From: Cognatiyoonia koreensis
Lineage (GTDB): Bacteria > Pseudomonadota > Alphaproteobacteria > Rhodobacterales > Rhodobacteraceae
DNA length: 64,000 bases
Assembly (NCBI RefSeq): GCF_900109295.1
Contig: NZ_FOIZ01000001.1
Span: 2,302,997-2,366,996, forward strand
Reading direction: 5' to 3'
A program made the translations under genes and the position numbers. The number at the start of each line of letters is the position of its first letter. Positions within the stretch are counted from its first letter, which is position 1. Of the stretch, positions 44,479 through 53,100 are shown in pieces. The notes beneath the pieces were generated by a model. The model searched no databases. It worked only from the letters and a program-made list of their open reading frames with translations, and was not told the DNA's origin.

Positions 44479-44648
44479 GCGATCACCGTTAGGAAATCGA
44501 ATGCACCGTCTTGGTGTAGGTAGGCGACACCTTCTGAAGTTGTCCGCCATTGAAAGTCATCGGATCCGATCAACTGAATAGGGTCCGCATGGGCGTATGT
44601 TGCCAAACTCATAAATAGAATTGCAGCTGACCCCAATACAGAACGCAT
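44475..44648 (-). CDS. 57-residue predicted exported protein, first gene of the ArsR operon
   Basis: The ATG at 44648 has GGGGGCG upstream. The product begins with a signal peptide (MRSVLGSAAILFMSLATYAH, cleavage near AHA), leaving about 35 mature residues that include DDFQWRTTSEGVAYLHQDGA. The stop overlaps the arsR start (ATGA). The mature part resembles the first strands of a cupin, so it may be a truncated cupin-like protein or a genuine short periplasmic protein. A readable promoter just upstream supports expression. Confidence 0.6.
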   Translation of the reverse strand: MRSVLGSAAILFMSLATYAHADPIQLIGSDDFQWRTTSEGVAYLHQDGAFDFLTVIA

Positions 44649-44659
44649 GTCGCCCCCAT

Positions 44660-44710
44660 AAGTAATACCGATTGGTATCACTTATATGAAACCATATGGT
44701 ATCGCGTCAA
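44660..44710 (-). promoter_or_regulatory. promoter with tandem operators for the small-protein/ArsR operon
   Basis: On the minus strand, TTGACG (44710-44705) and TATAAG (44686-44681) are separated by 18 nt, close to the sigma-70 consensus. Two related 13-mers, GATACCATATGGT (44703-44691) and GATACCAATCGGT (44679-44667), lie 24 bp apart, one in the spacer and one over the likely start point. The second is inside a longer near-palindrome at 44660-44683. This is the layout of an autorepressed ArsR promoter. Confidence 0.65.
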
Positions 44711-44998
44711 GCTGTTTCTTGCGAAATCAAATCGAAGGACAGACACCGACTTTGCTTCCATTTGATAGTAAGCCACATAATTCTGAAATTGCGGGCAACC
44801 AGATGGTTGGCAGATCTGCGCTTCCGGCAGAACTCTGCTATCTCGGAAATGGTGGATAAATATCTGCCGGACCGGCAACTTATCGTCCGAAAGGACTTCA
44901 TTATCTGCACAGCGTCATTTGCGCGCACAATAGCACCTATATGATCAGTCATCAGTTCGCGTTAAGCGGGGACTCCAAAACGCGAAGGTTGTGAACTG
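44711..44998. other. intergenic region, no gene seen
   Basis: These 288 bp lie between the ArsR promoter and the 3' end of puuD. Open frames exist on both strands, but none has a ribosome site, family similarity or codon pattern like the neighbours. Confidence 0.4.
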
Positions 44999-46234
44999 TC
45001 ATTCCGCGCCGCGCACCTCACGCACCCATGCAATGATTGTCTCGCGCGACTCTTGATCCATCTGGATTGCATTCGGTGGCGGCATGGCGTGACTCAGGCC
45101 TGCTTGCAGGTAGATTTCGCTGGCGTATTTGGCAACGTCACCAGGCGTTTCCAAGTGAATACCCTTGGGCGCCCACTGCATGTTATTCCAAACCGGTTCA
45201 CGTGCATGGCACATCGAACAGTGGCCAAGCACGGTATCATAGGCGTCTTCGAACCCAGCCGCGGAAACAAAGCGCTGTTCATACGCTGTAAGCGCGCGTG
45301 CCTCTGCGTCTTCCCATGTTTCCGTTGGGCGGACAGACGACAACCATGCAATCAGGATCATTAGCAATACTGTCACTGCCCAAGTCCAATGTGGCCCTGT
45401 ACCTGTTCGGTGCATGGTATTGAAATAGTGGCGAATGGTGACACCGGTCAGGAAGATAAGGCTTGCGATGATCCATGCATACGGTGTGCCGAACGATAGC
45501 GGATAATGGTTCGACAACATCAGGAAGACGACTGGCAATGTCAGGTAATTGTTGTGCGTGGACCGCAGCTTTGCAATCGCTCCGTACTTTGCGTCGGGGG
45601 TCCTGCCAGCCTTGAGATCGGCAACGACAATCCGTTGGTTCGGCATGATGATGAAAAACACGTTCGCAGTCATGATTGTCGCTGTGAACGCACCAAGGTG
45701 AAGCAGCGCAGCCCGACCGGTGAAAATCTGGTTGTAGCCCCACGACATCACGACAAGCAGTGCAAAAAGCACAAGCATCAGAAGGGTGGGATAGTCCCTT
45801 AGCCCGCGTTTACACAATTGGTCATAGATTACCCAACCGATGGTGAGGGACGCGCCGGAAATCAATATGCCCTGCCACAAAGACAAATCCGCTTTGGTCG
45901 GGTCCAGCAGATAGATCTCACCGCCAACCCAGTAGACGATCATAAGCAGCGCAGCCCCTGACAGCCATGTCGTATAGCTTTGCCATTTGTGCCAAGTCAG
46001 ATGCTCTGGAAGTCGCGCTGGTGCGACAAGGTACTTGGTCGTGTGGTAAAATCCGCCGCCATGCACCTCCCATTCTTCGCCATACGCACCTTCGGGCATG
46101 CCCGGTGCAGGTTTCAGCATCAAATCCAGAGCGATGAAATAGAACGACGCACCAATCCACGCCATGGCAGTGATCACGTGCAGCCAACGCACGGAAAACG
46201 CCACCCAATCCCACATCACAGCTAAATCAAACAT
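44999..46234 (-). CDS. puuD: urate hydroxylase PuuD (membrane urate oxidase with cytochrome c domain)
   Basis: A 411-aa protein. About eight membrane helices (residues 1-300, starting VRWLHVITAMAWIGASFYFI) are followed by a C-terminal cytochrome c domain with the haem motif CSMCH at residues 339-343 and a likely axial Met in GLSHAMPPPNA. PuuD oxidises urate to 5-hydroxyisourate and passes electrons to the respiratory chain. The ATG at 46234 has GAGGGAG upstream. It is divergent from the LysR regulator, and the rest of the urate pathway lies just beyond. Confidence 0.93.
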   Translation of the reverse strand: MFDLAVMWDWVAFSVRWLHVITAMAWIGASFYFIALDLMLKPAPGMPEGAYGEEWEVHGGGFYHTTKYLVAPARLPEHLTWHKWQSYTTWLSGAALLMIVYWVGGEIYLLDPTKADLSLWQGILISGASLTIGWVIYDQLCKRGLRDYPTLLMLVLFALLVVMSWGYNQIFTGRAALLHLGAFTATIMTANVFFIIMPNQRIVVADLKAGRTPDAKYGAIAKLRSTHNNYLTLPVVFLMLSNHYPLSFGTPYAWIIASLIFLTGVTIRHYFNTMHRTGTGPHWTWAVTVLLMILIAWLSSVRPTETWEDAEARALTAYEQRFVSAAGFEDAYDTVLGHCSMCHAREPVWNNMQWAPKGIHLETPGDVAKYASEIYLQAGLSHAMPPPNAIQMDQESRETIIAWVREVRGAE

Positions 46235-46263
46235 GCGTCGTCTCCCTCGTCGGACTCCAAAGG

Positions 46264-46282
46264 ATGCTATGCCATAAAGCAT
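46264..46282. promoter_or_regulatory. candidate LysR-type inverted repeat ATGCT-N9-AGCAT
   Basis: A perfect 5-bp inverted repeat separated by 9 bp, in the 98-bp gap between the divergent puuD and lysR genes. The position and the T/A-ended arms fit a LysR-type regulatory site for both promoters. It is short, so chance is possible. Confidence 0.4.
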
Positions 46283-46332
46283 TATTCTGGTATTGCTGCA
46301 AAAAGCCAAAGAGCATCAAAAAAAACCAAACA

Positions 46333-47265
46333 ATGTCATACCTCGAAAACATCCGCACTTTCGTAAGGGTCTATGAGCTGGGCAGCATGTCTGCTGCAGG
46401 CCGTGACCTTCGGATATCACCTGCTGTCACATCTTCCCGCATTTCTCAACTTGAGGATCGCCTGAGCGTCCGCCTCTTCCAGCGCACGACTCGCAGCCTG
46501 ACCCCAACCGAACAGGGCAAAGCATTCTACGGCGGGGCCTGCGAAGTGCTGGAAGCCGTCGAAAACGCAGAAGCGAACGTCGTCAATATCACGGATAATC
46601 CAAAAGGATCCTTGTTTGTGGCGGCACCACTGGGTGTAGGTCGCAGGTTGATCGCGCCGCAAGTCCCAGAGTTTTTAGCGCAGTACCCCGAAGTTTCGGT
46701 CCGACTCAGACTGACGGATCGAAAGATCGACCTCACAACCGAAGGACTCGATCTTGCATTCTTTCTTGGCCAGCCCGAAGACAGTAATCTCCGCATCCGG
46801 AAAATCGCGGATGTACCGCGCGTTTTGTGTGCCTCTCCGGAATATATCGAAGCCCACGGAAATCCTGTCTCTGGCGAACAACTGATTGCTGATGGCCACG
46901 AGTGTTTGAATCTGCGTTTTCCGGGGGCGCCAGAGTTTCAATGGCCTCTGATCACTGACGACGGACCCAAGAAATTTCGGGTCTCTGGCCGTTACGAATG
47001 TGACGACGGTGACATTCTGACCGATTGGGCGTTGGCCGGCCATGGTATCGCGATGAAACCGACCTTCGAAGTGTCGAGTTATATCACCAACGGCCAATTA
47101 GTGCCGGTCGCCGTGAACACGCCGCCAGAAAACATTCAGATGGCCTGTCTTTTCACACACCGCCGGCGGCAGGACCCTAAGACAAGACTGTTTATGGAGT
47201 TCATGATCGAACGGATCGGCAAAGCCGTGAGAAATAGCTCCATTCAGGCTCAGCTGCCCCGATAG
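46333..47265 (+). CDS. LysR family transcriptional regulator of purine catabolism
   Basis: A 310-aa LysR regulator. The N-terminal winged helix is SYLENIRTFVRVYELGSMSA followed by AAGRDLRISPAVTSSRISQL. The effector domain (about 90-300) is of the usual type. I start it at the ATG at 46333; an upstream in-frame ATG would run through the inverted repeat at 46264. The gene lies between puuD and the convergent uraH (16-bp overlap of 3' ends), so it probably controls urate breakdown in answer to urate or a related metabolite. Confidence 0.88.
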   Translation: MSYLENIRTFVRVYELGSMSAAGRDLRISPAVTSSRISQLEDRLSVRLFQRTTRSLTPTEQGKAFYGGACEVLEAVENAEANVVNITDNPKGSLFVAAPLGVGRRLIAPQVPEFLAQYPEVSVRLRLTDRKIDLTTEGLDLAFFLGQPEDSNLRIRKIADVPRVLCASPEYIEAHGNPVSGEQLIADGHECLNLRFPGAPEFQWPLITDDGPKKFRVSGRYECDDGDILTDWALAGHGIAMKPTFEVSSYITNGQLVPVAVNTPPENIQMACLFTHRRRQDPKTRLFMEFMIERIGKAVRNSSIQAQLPR

Positions 47266-47603
47266 GTCGAATAGCCAAATGGCGAAAGAAGTAGCGGGAC
47301 ATGATAATGCGAGGCTTCTGACATCCCAAACCGGAGCGGGATAACATCCAGAAAACGAGGCGTTTCCGGCGCGACACCACAAGCGTCAAAATAGTCACCC
47401 GCGTGGAAGATCAACTCATAAACGCCAATCTGAAAATCTGCCTCCGGCAATATCTGTTCATCCGTCCGCCCGTCGTTGTTGGTCACAAGCGTCCTTAGAT
47501 GGGTCCGGGTAACACCTTCGATACGGAAAAGGTCGATTGTAAGTCCGCTTGCCGGACAGCCCTTACTTGTATCAAGGACGTGTGTCGTAAGATAACCCGT
47601 CAT
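47250..47603 (-). CDS. uraH: 5-hydroxyisourate hydrolase (transthyretin-like)
   Basis: A 117-aa transthyretin-fold enzyme. Key features are GYLTTHVLDTSKGCPASGL at the N-terminus, holding the catalytic His of HVLD, a central Arg strand, SHYHVPLLLSPFGYSTYRGS at the end and the diagnostic C-terminal YRGS. It hydrolyses the product of PuuD to OHCU, the substrate of UraD. The ATG at 47603 follows GGAGG. It is divergent from the puuE-uraD fusion. Confidence 0.94.
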   Translation of the reverse strand: MTGYLTTHVLDTSKGCPASGLTIDLFRIEGVTRTHLRTLVTNNDGRTDEQILPEADFQIGVYELIFHAGDYFDACGVAPETPRFLDVIPLRFGMSEASHYHVPLLLSPFGYSTYRGS

Positions 47604-47749
47604 CGTTGCCTCCATCGGTTCTAAGGTGCTTATAGACGCGCGCTTGCATCAGCAGCAAAGTGCATTTGATTGATGGTCTTTCGCATATTTCTTGAAAATG
47701 GCTAAGATTGTTTTGCTTTAACTTCACGCCAGCAATGAGGGAGTCACCC

Positions 47750-49162
47750 GTGAAGCGATATCCGCGCGACATGACCGGTTACGGTGCCGTACCACCGCCC
47801 GCCAATTGGCCGAATGGTGCCAAGATCGCCGTCCAGATCGTTCTCAACTATGAAGAAGGTGGTGAAAACAACATTCTTCATGGCGACCCCGCGTCCGAAG
47901 CGTTCTTGTCCGAAATCACTGGCGCACAGGCGTGGCCCGGCCAGCGCCATTGGAATATGGAATCGATTTACGAGTATGGCGCACGTGCAGGGTTTTGGCG
48001 CGTTCAAAGGTTGCTCGGCGATTTACCCATCACGGTATACGGTGTCGCGACCGCACTTGCGCGCGCGCCTGCACAGGTGGCCGCAATGAAGTCATCGGGA
48101 TGGGAAATCGCCAGCCACGGCCTCAAGTGGATCGAACACAAGGACATGCCCGAACATGAAGAACGGGCCCAAATCGCAGAGGCGATCCGGCTTCATACCG
48201 AAGTAACCGGTGCGCCGCCACGTGGCTGGTACACTGGCAGATGTTCGAACAATACAGTGCGATTGGCTGCAGAATCTGGCCAATTCGACTACGTCGCTGA
48301 CAGCTACGCAGACGACCTGCCTTACTGGATGCGGATTGCCGGCAGGGATCAACTGATCGTTCCTTACACGATGGACTGCAACGATATGCGTTTCGCCATA
48401 CAAGCGGGCTTTAGCAACGGCGATCAGTTCGAAAGTTACCTCAAGGACAGTTTCGACGTCCTGTATGAAGAAGGCGTAGCTGGTACGCCAAAGATGATGT
48501 CCATCGGTTTGCACTGCCGGTTGATTGGACGCCCCGGTCGCCTTGCAGCCCTGCGGCGTGCGATCAGGCATATGCAGTCTTATGAAGACGTCTGGTTCGC
48601 TACAAGGCTTCAGATTGCACAGCATTGGGCGCAGACGCATCCCCCAAGTGATATTGCCAAACCATCCGAGATGACGCGGGACGCCTTTGTTTCAGCATTT
48701 GGAGGGATCTTTGAACACAGCCCGTGGATCGCAGAGGGGGCATACGATCTAGAACGAGGGCCTACTCACGATTGTGCGCAGGGCGTCCACCAATGCCTGA
48801 CACGTATATTCCGGTCTGCATCACATGATCAGCGATTGGCAGTGCTTAACGCGCACCCCGATCTTGCGGGCAAACTGGCCGCCGCTGGCAAGCTGACCGC
48901 AGAAAGCACGTCTGAACAGGCAGGTGCCGGATTGGACATGCTCACAGATGAAGAACGCGAAACGTTCCAGTCCTTGAACACACAATACGTGGACCGGCAC
49001 GGCTTCCCATTCATCATCGCGGTACGGGACCACACCAAACCCTCCATCATGGCAGCGTTCAAGCAGCGGATCAGCAACGACCGCGAAACCGAGTTTGCCG
49101 AAGCCTGTCGGCAGGTCGAACGTATCGCGGAACTCAGACTGCGCGAGAAGTTACCCACATGA
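47750..49162 (+). CDS. PuuE allantoinase - OHCU decarboxylase (UraD) fusion
   Basis: A 470-aa bifunctional protein. Residues 1 to about 300 are a PuuE-type polysaccharide-deacetylase-fold allantoinase (RYPRDMTGYGAVPPPANWPN, NYEEGGE, SIYEYGARAGFWR, ASHGLKWIEH, GWYTGRCSNNT). Residues about 315-470 are UraD (VSAFGGIFEHSPWIAEGA, LNAHPDLAGKLA, FPFIIAVRDHTK). It would turn OHCU into S-allantoin and then open the allantoin ring to allantoate. I choose the GTG at 47750, since AGGGAG lies 6 nt before it; an ATG at 47735 would overlap that site. It couples to allA by ATGA. Confidence 0.92.
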   Translation: MKRYPRDMTGYGAVPPPANWPNGAKIAVQIVLNYEEGGENNILHGDPASEAFLSEITGAQAWPGQRHWNMESIYEYGARAGFWRVQRLLGDLPITVYGVATALARAPAQVAAMKSSGWEIASHGLKWIEHKDMPEHEERAQIAEAIRLHTEVTGAPPRGWYTGRCSNNTVRLAAESGQFDYVADSYADDLPYWMRIAGRDQLIVPYTMDCNDMRFAIQAGFSNGDQFESYLKDSFDVLYEEGVAGTPKMMSIGLHCRLIGRPGRLAALRRAIRHMQSYEDVWFATRLQIAQHWAQTHPPSDIAKPSEMTRDAFVSAFGGIFEHSPWIAEGAYDLERGPTHDCAQGVHQCLTRIFRSASHDQRLAVLNAHPDLAGKLAAAGKLTAESTSEQAGAGLDMLTDEERETFQSLNTQYVDRHGFPFIIAVRDHTKPSIMAAFKQRISNDRETEFAEACRQVERIAELRLREKLPT

Positions 49163-49683
49163 CCCAGACGATCCAGGTTAAGGAAATTTCAAAAGCCGCG
49201 TTTGTGGACTTTGGTGATGTGATCGACACATCAGGCGCTCCTGACAAGATCATCAATCAGGGTCTCTGCGGTCGCTTCCACGACCGCGCAAAACTTGACT
49301 TCACTTCGGGGCGTGCAGGTGTCAGCCTGTTCAAGGCAGAGGCGCGTTCCTTGCCAATGGCGCTTCAAATGGTCGAGCGTCATCCCGAAGGATCTCAACT
49401 GTTCATACCAATGTCAGAACATGGGTTTCTGGTCATTGTTGCACCCGATGAGAACGGAACGCCCGGTCAGCCTAAGGCATTTCTGACCAAGCCGGGCCAA
49501 GCCATCAATTTCCATCGCGGCACATGGCACGGCGTCCTGACGCCATTGTCAGAACCGGGCCTGTTCGCGGTGATTGACCGCGTCGGGACCGGAGCAAATC
49601 TTGAAGAACACTGGTTCGACACCCCGTACACCGTTGAACTGAAAAATAAAAAAACCGGTACGGGAATAGCGAAGGCATCTTAG
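49159..49683 (+). CDS. allA: ureidoglycolate lyase
   Basis: A 174-aa cupin-like AllA. FVDFGDVIDTSGAPDKIINQ is near the N-terminus, MVERHPEGSQLFIPM near residue 72 and the characteristic NFHRGTWHGVLTPL near residue 114, then GTGANLEEHWFD. It splits ureidoglycolate into glyoxylate and urea. Its start overlaps the fusion gene by 4 bp. The allantoicase that would make ureidoglycolate from allantoate is not in the window. Confidence 0.92.
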   Translation: MTQTIQVKEISKAAFVDFGDVIDTSGAPDKIINQGLCGRFHDRAKLDFTSGRAGVSLFKAEARSLPMALQMVERHPEGSQLFIPMSEHGFLVIVAPDENGTPGQPKAFLTKPGQAINFHRGTWHGVLTPLSEPGLFAVIDRVGTGANLEEHWFDTPYTVELKNKKTGTGIAKAS

Positions 49684-49698
49684 GGAGGAAACTTGACA

Positions 49699-51132
49699 AT
49701 GACCGATACATCTATCGGGACGCCGGAACAGCTGCGCGATCCCAATTACACCCCGGCACTTCACCGTGCCATTCCACTGGGCATCCAGCACGTGCTGGCA
49801 ATGTTCGTTTCGAACGTGACACCTGCCATCATCATCGCAGGTGCAGCTGGCTTTGGATTTGGTTCTGACGCAGGCGCGCAGGGCTTCCCTGACATGACCT
49901 ACATGATCCAGATGTCGATGCTGTTTGCAGGCATCGCGACATTGTTTCAAACGATCGGAATGGGACCGGTCGGCGCACGTCTGCCAATCGTTCAAGGCAC
50001 AAGTTTTGCTTTCATTCCAATCATGATCCCGCTCGTGGCCGGTAAGGGCGTTGACGCACTTCCGGTCCTGTTTGGTGGGGTCTTGATCGGCGGCTTGTTC
50101 CACACGCTCTTGGGAACATTCATTGGGAAAATCCGCTTTGCGCTGCCACCGCTGGTCACCGGCCTTGTTGTTACGATGATCGGTTTGGCATTGGTCAAGG
50201 TCGGCATTCAATATGCAGCCGGTGGCGTTCCTGCCATCGATCAGCCGGAATACGGGTCGTTGCTGAACTGGTCGATCGCACTCGTCGTTGTTCTCGTGAC
50301 GCTCGGGCTGAAGTTCTTTGCCAAGGGGATGTTATCAGTTTCCGCGGTCTTCGTCGGGATCATCGCCGGTTACCTCGTCGCCCTGTTCTTCACGGACATG
50401 GTTTCGTTTGAAGGTATCTCAACAAGCATGAGCCGCGCGGCAGCTTTCCAGGTGCCTTCACCCTTCAAATATGGGTTCGAGTTCAGCCTCGCAGCAGTCA
50501 TCGGCTTCTGCCTGATGTCCTTTGTTTCAGCCGTTGAAACTGTTGGCGACGTGTCAGGTATTACCAAAGGTGGGGCTGGCCGTGAAGCAACTGAACAAGA
50601 AATCCAAGGTGCAACATACGCCGACGGTGTTGGTACAGCAATCGCTGGCATCTTTGGCGGTCTGCCGAATACGTCCTTCAGCCAGAACGTGGGCCTGATT
50701 GCAATGACCGGCGTGATGAGCCGTCATGTCGTGACCATCGGTGCGATCTTCCTGATCATTTGTGGTCTGATGCCAAAAGTGGGCGCGTTGATCCGCACGA
50801 TCCCAATCGAAGTTCTGGGTGGTGGTGTGATTGTCATGTTCGGCATGGTCGTTGCGGCAGGTATCTCGATGCTGTCCGATGTGAATTGGAACCGTCGGAA
50901 CATGGTGATCTTTGCCATCGCCTTGTCGATTGGCCTTGGCCTACAGCTTGATCCGAAAGCAGTTCAGTACTTGCCTGATACGCTGCGCATCTTGATGACC
51001 TCTGGTCTGCTTCCAGCTGCCCTGATCGCCATCGTGCTCAATCTGATCCTGCCAGAAGAACTGTCAGATGAATCGACCGAAGAAGTCTCCGGCGGCCTGT
51101 CCGGTCACGGCGATGGATCGCTAAAAGGCTGA
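49699..51132 (+). CDS. NCS2 family purine (urate/xanthine) permease
   Basis: A 477-aa nucleobase:cation symporter with about 14 membrane segments. It shows IPLGIQHVLAMFVSNVTPAI near residue 25, the NCS2 motif region IVQGTSFAFIPIM near residue 100, SAVETVGDVSGI near residue 278 and the end of the core GGLPNTSFSQNVGLIAMTG near residue 320. The Gln-rich FSQN motif is typical of urate/xanthine carriers. A TTG at 49693 is possible, but the ATG at 49699, 10 nt after GGAGG, is preferred. It supplies the substrate to the puu genes. Confidence 0.92.
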   Translation: MTDTSIGTPEQLRDPNYTPALHRAIPLGIQHVLAMFVSNVTPAIIIAGAAGFGFGSDAGAQGFPDMTYMIQMSMLFAGIATLFQTIGMGPVGARLPIVQGTSFAFIPIMIPLVAGKGVDALPVLFGGVLIGGLFHTLLGTFIGKIRFALPPLVTGLVVTMIGLALVKVGIQYAAGGVPAIDQPEYGSLLNWSIALVVVLVTLGLKFFAKGMLSVSAVFVGIIAGYLVALFFTDMVSFEGISTSMSRAAAFQVPSPFKYGFEFSLAAVIGFCLMSFVSAVETVGDVSGITKGGAGREATEQEIQGATYADGVGTAIAGIFGGLPNTSFSQNVGLIAMTGVMSRHVVTIGAIFLIICGLMPKVGALIRTIPIEVLGGGVIVMFGMVVAAGISMLSDVNWNRRNMVIFAIALSIGLGLQLDPKAVQYLPDTLRILMTSGLLPAALIAIVLNLILPEELSDESTEEVSGGLSGHGDGSLKG

Positions 51133-51154
51133 TACCGCCATAACACCGAAAACA

Positions 51155-51184
51155 AGGGCCCGGTCGTGCGACCGGGCCTTTTTT
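51155..51184 (+). terminator. rho-independent terminator of the purine operon
   Basis: A 9-bp perfect stem (GGCCCGGTC and GACCGGGCC) with the tetraloop GTGC is followed by TTTTTT. It lies 24 nt after the permease stop and closes the puuE-uraD, allA, permease operon. Confidence 0.92.
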
Positions 51185-51853
51185 GTCTGGCAGCATATTT
51201 GCATTTGAGCTGAAGAGGCCATTGCGGCCTATCGGCGTCAATCCAACCGGCACAGATGAATTGCGTTTTCACGCGACAGCGTTGATCGCAACTCAAACCA
51301 TTGGTCGGGAATTCAATCGCTTTGATCGTCGGTCGTCGATACTGACGAAACCCTTGTGCAGGACCGTCACAAATTGCTTGACGGCGCGGACCGACGGCAC
51401 CCATCCGTGCCATCAATTGCTATTGCATCAGGCAGTAGAGCGGGTTCAAACGGCCTCTGGATTAATGGAAACGCCGCAAAACTTTTCAATTCAAAGGTTT
51501 TCCTAACACGAGTCGGTCAAGGCCGAACCCGGCAGGAAAGACAGCAATCATTCGTGACAAGCGAATACATGGGCACCAAAGGCGAAAACTCGGCACCTTG
51601 TAGCGCTCGGTCAACACACCAGTGTGAACCCATGTTCTGAATTTGAGGAATTACCCTATAAGTTCAACACACTATAAGGGTGATTTGGCGGACTGGGGAA
51701 CCGTATAACCCCTGTTTTTACACGTTCGCAAAAATTCGGCAATATCCATTTTTATTTATATATATCAGATAGGTAAATTCGCATGCATCTATTGAAGTTC
51801 GCAACCGTTCACCTTAAATCTGAAATCAGTGTGGGAACAAATGTGGGAACAAA
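51185..51853. other. island left junction, non-coding, with tandem repeat before int
   Basis: These 669 bp separate the purine terminator from the integrase. I see no tRNA, although P4-type integrases often sit beside one. Just before the integrase start there is a perfect 12-bp tandem duplication of TGTGGGAACAAA (51830-51841 and 51842-51853). CTATAAG occurs twice about 17 bp apart near 51656-51680. The left attachment site is probably in this region, but without the right partner it cannot be fixed. Confidence 0.5.
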
Positions 51854-53035
51854 ATGTTATTGAGCGCTCAAAAGGTCAAAGCAGCGAAGCCGGGGCGGCA
51901 CGGGGATGGGCGCGGTCTTTTTCTTTACGTCAAACCGTCAGGCACACGTTCGTGGATTCTACGGTATCAAGTGCAAGGACGGCGGCGTGACCTAGGGCTG
52001 GGCGCATACCCAGACGTGACGCTGGCCATGGCCCGCGAACGCGCAACCGAAGCCCGCCGATTGATTGCCAACGGCGAAGACCCGATAGCCAAAAAGAAAC
52101 AAGCCAAACCAAAGACGTTCAAAGATGCAGCACTTGAATTGATCGAAAACAAACGGCACGGCTGGAAAAACGCCAAACACGCTGCACAATGGACATCGAC
52201 ACTCGAAAGCTACGTCTTTCCAAAGATCGGACAAGTTCAAGTATCCAAGATCGAAACTGCGGACGTGATCAGCACATTGACCCCAATCTGGTCCGAAAAG
52301 CCCGAAACAGCCAACCGCGTCCGTCAACGCATCGAAGCAGTGATCGACTACGCATCCGCCTTGGGTATCCGCACAGGCGACAACCCCGCGCGCTGGCGCG
52401 GACATCTTGACCACCTATTGCCGAAGCCAAAGAAGGTGCGCGCAGTGAAACACCACGCCGCCCTGCCCCATGCCGACATTGCCGACTTCATGACAGAACT
52501 GTCCACGCGCACAGGCATTGCAGCACAGGCGCTGGGCTTTACGATTCTGACGGCAGCACGTTCAGGCGAAACGCGTGGCATGATTTGGGGCGAAGTCGAT
52601 CTTGAAAATGCGACGTGGACCATTCCCGCCCAGCGCATGAAAGCAGGCAAAGAACACCGCGTTCCTTTGAGCAAAGCTGCAATTGCCCTTCTTGGCCCGC
52701 GCCGGGACGCCAACGCGCTGGTGTTCGAAAGCGAAGCCAAACCCGGCAAGCCTATATCAGACATGAGTATGACCGCCGTCCTACGCCGTATGAAGCGCGA
52801 CAACATCACCGTCCACGGTTTCCGATCCACATTCCGCGATTGGGCTGGAGAAACGACAGGCTTTCCACGCGAAGTGATCGAAGCCGCACTTGCACATGGG
52901 ATCAAAGACAAAGCCGAAGCGGCCTACGCTCGTAGCGATTTGTTCGACAAACGGCGGTTATTGATGGAAGCATGGGCGAGCACTACCGCTTCGCACTCCC
53001 AACCCGGCAACGTCGTGTCTATGAAATTAAACTGA
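51854..53035 (+). CDS. P4-type tyrosine integrase (DUF4102 arm-binding domain)
   Basis: A 393-aa site-specific recombinase. The N-terminal arm-binding domain (residues 1-80) shows KAAKPGRHGDGRGLFLYVKP and SWILRYQVQGRRRDLGLGAY. The core-binding domain follows, then the catalytic domain with Arg in TAARSGETRGM, HGFRSTFRDWAGE (His and Arg), the second His in ALAHGIKDKAEAAYARSD and its Tyr. This is the standard order for islands and P4-like elements. It marks the left end of the mobile region. The frame is intact. Confidence 0.95.
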   Translation: MLLSAQKVKAAKPGRHGDGRGLFLYVKPSGTRSWILRYQVQGRRRDLGLGAYPDVTLAMARERATEARRLIANGEDPIAKKKQAKPKTFKDAALELIENKRHGWKNAKHAAQWTSTLESYVFPKIGQVQVSKIETADVISTLTPIWSEKPETANRVRQRIEAVIDYASALGIRTGDNPARWRGHLDHLLPKPKKVRAVKHHAALPHADIADFMTELSTRTGIAAQALGFTILTAARSGETRGMIWGEVDLENATWTIPAQRMKAGKEHRVPLSKAAIALLGPRRDANALVFESEAKPGKPISDMSMTAVLRRMKRDNITVHGFRSTFRDWAGETTGFPREVIEAALAHGIKDKAEAAYARSDLFDKRRLLMEAWASTTASHSQPGNVVSMKLN

Positions 53036-53100
53036 GCTACTCCCTGATGTTTGGGCAGGTTTGAGCGAAAATTAGACTATTTAACTTACGTTGCGTGTTG

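Noticed and set aside
44678..44952. Short open frames on both strands between the ArsR promoter and puuD
   Set aside because: They overlap a readable promoter and each other, with no ribosome sites or recognisable features.
51185..51853. A tRNA or tmRNA attachment gene at the island's left edge
   Set aside because: No cloverleaf-compatible T-arm or anticodon arm was found, and the integrase may use a non-RNA site.
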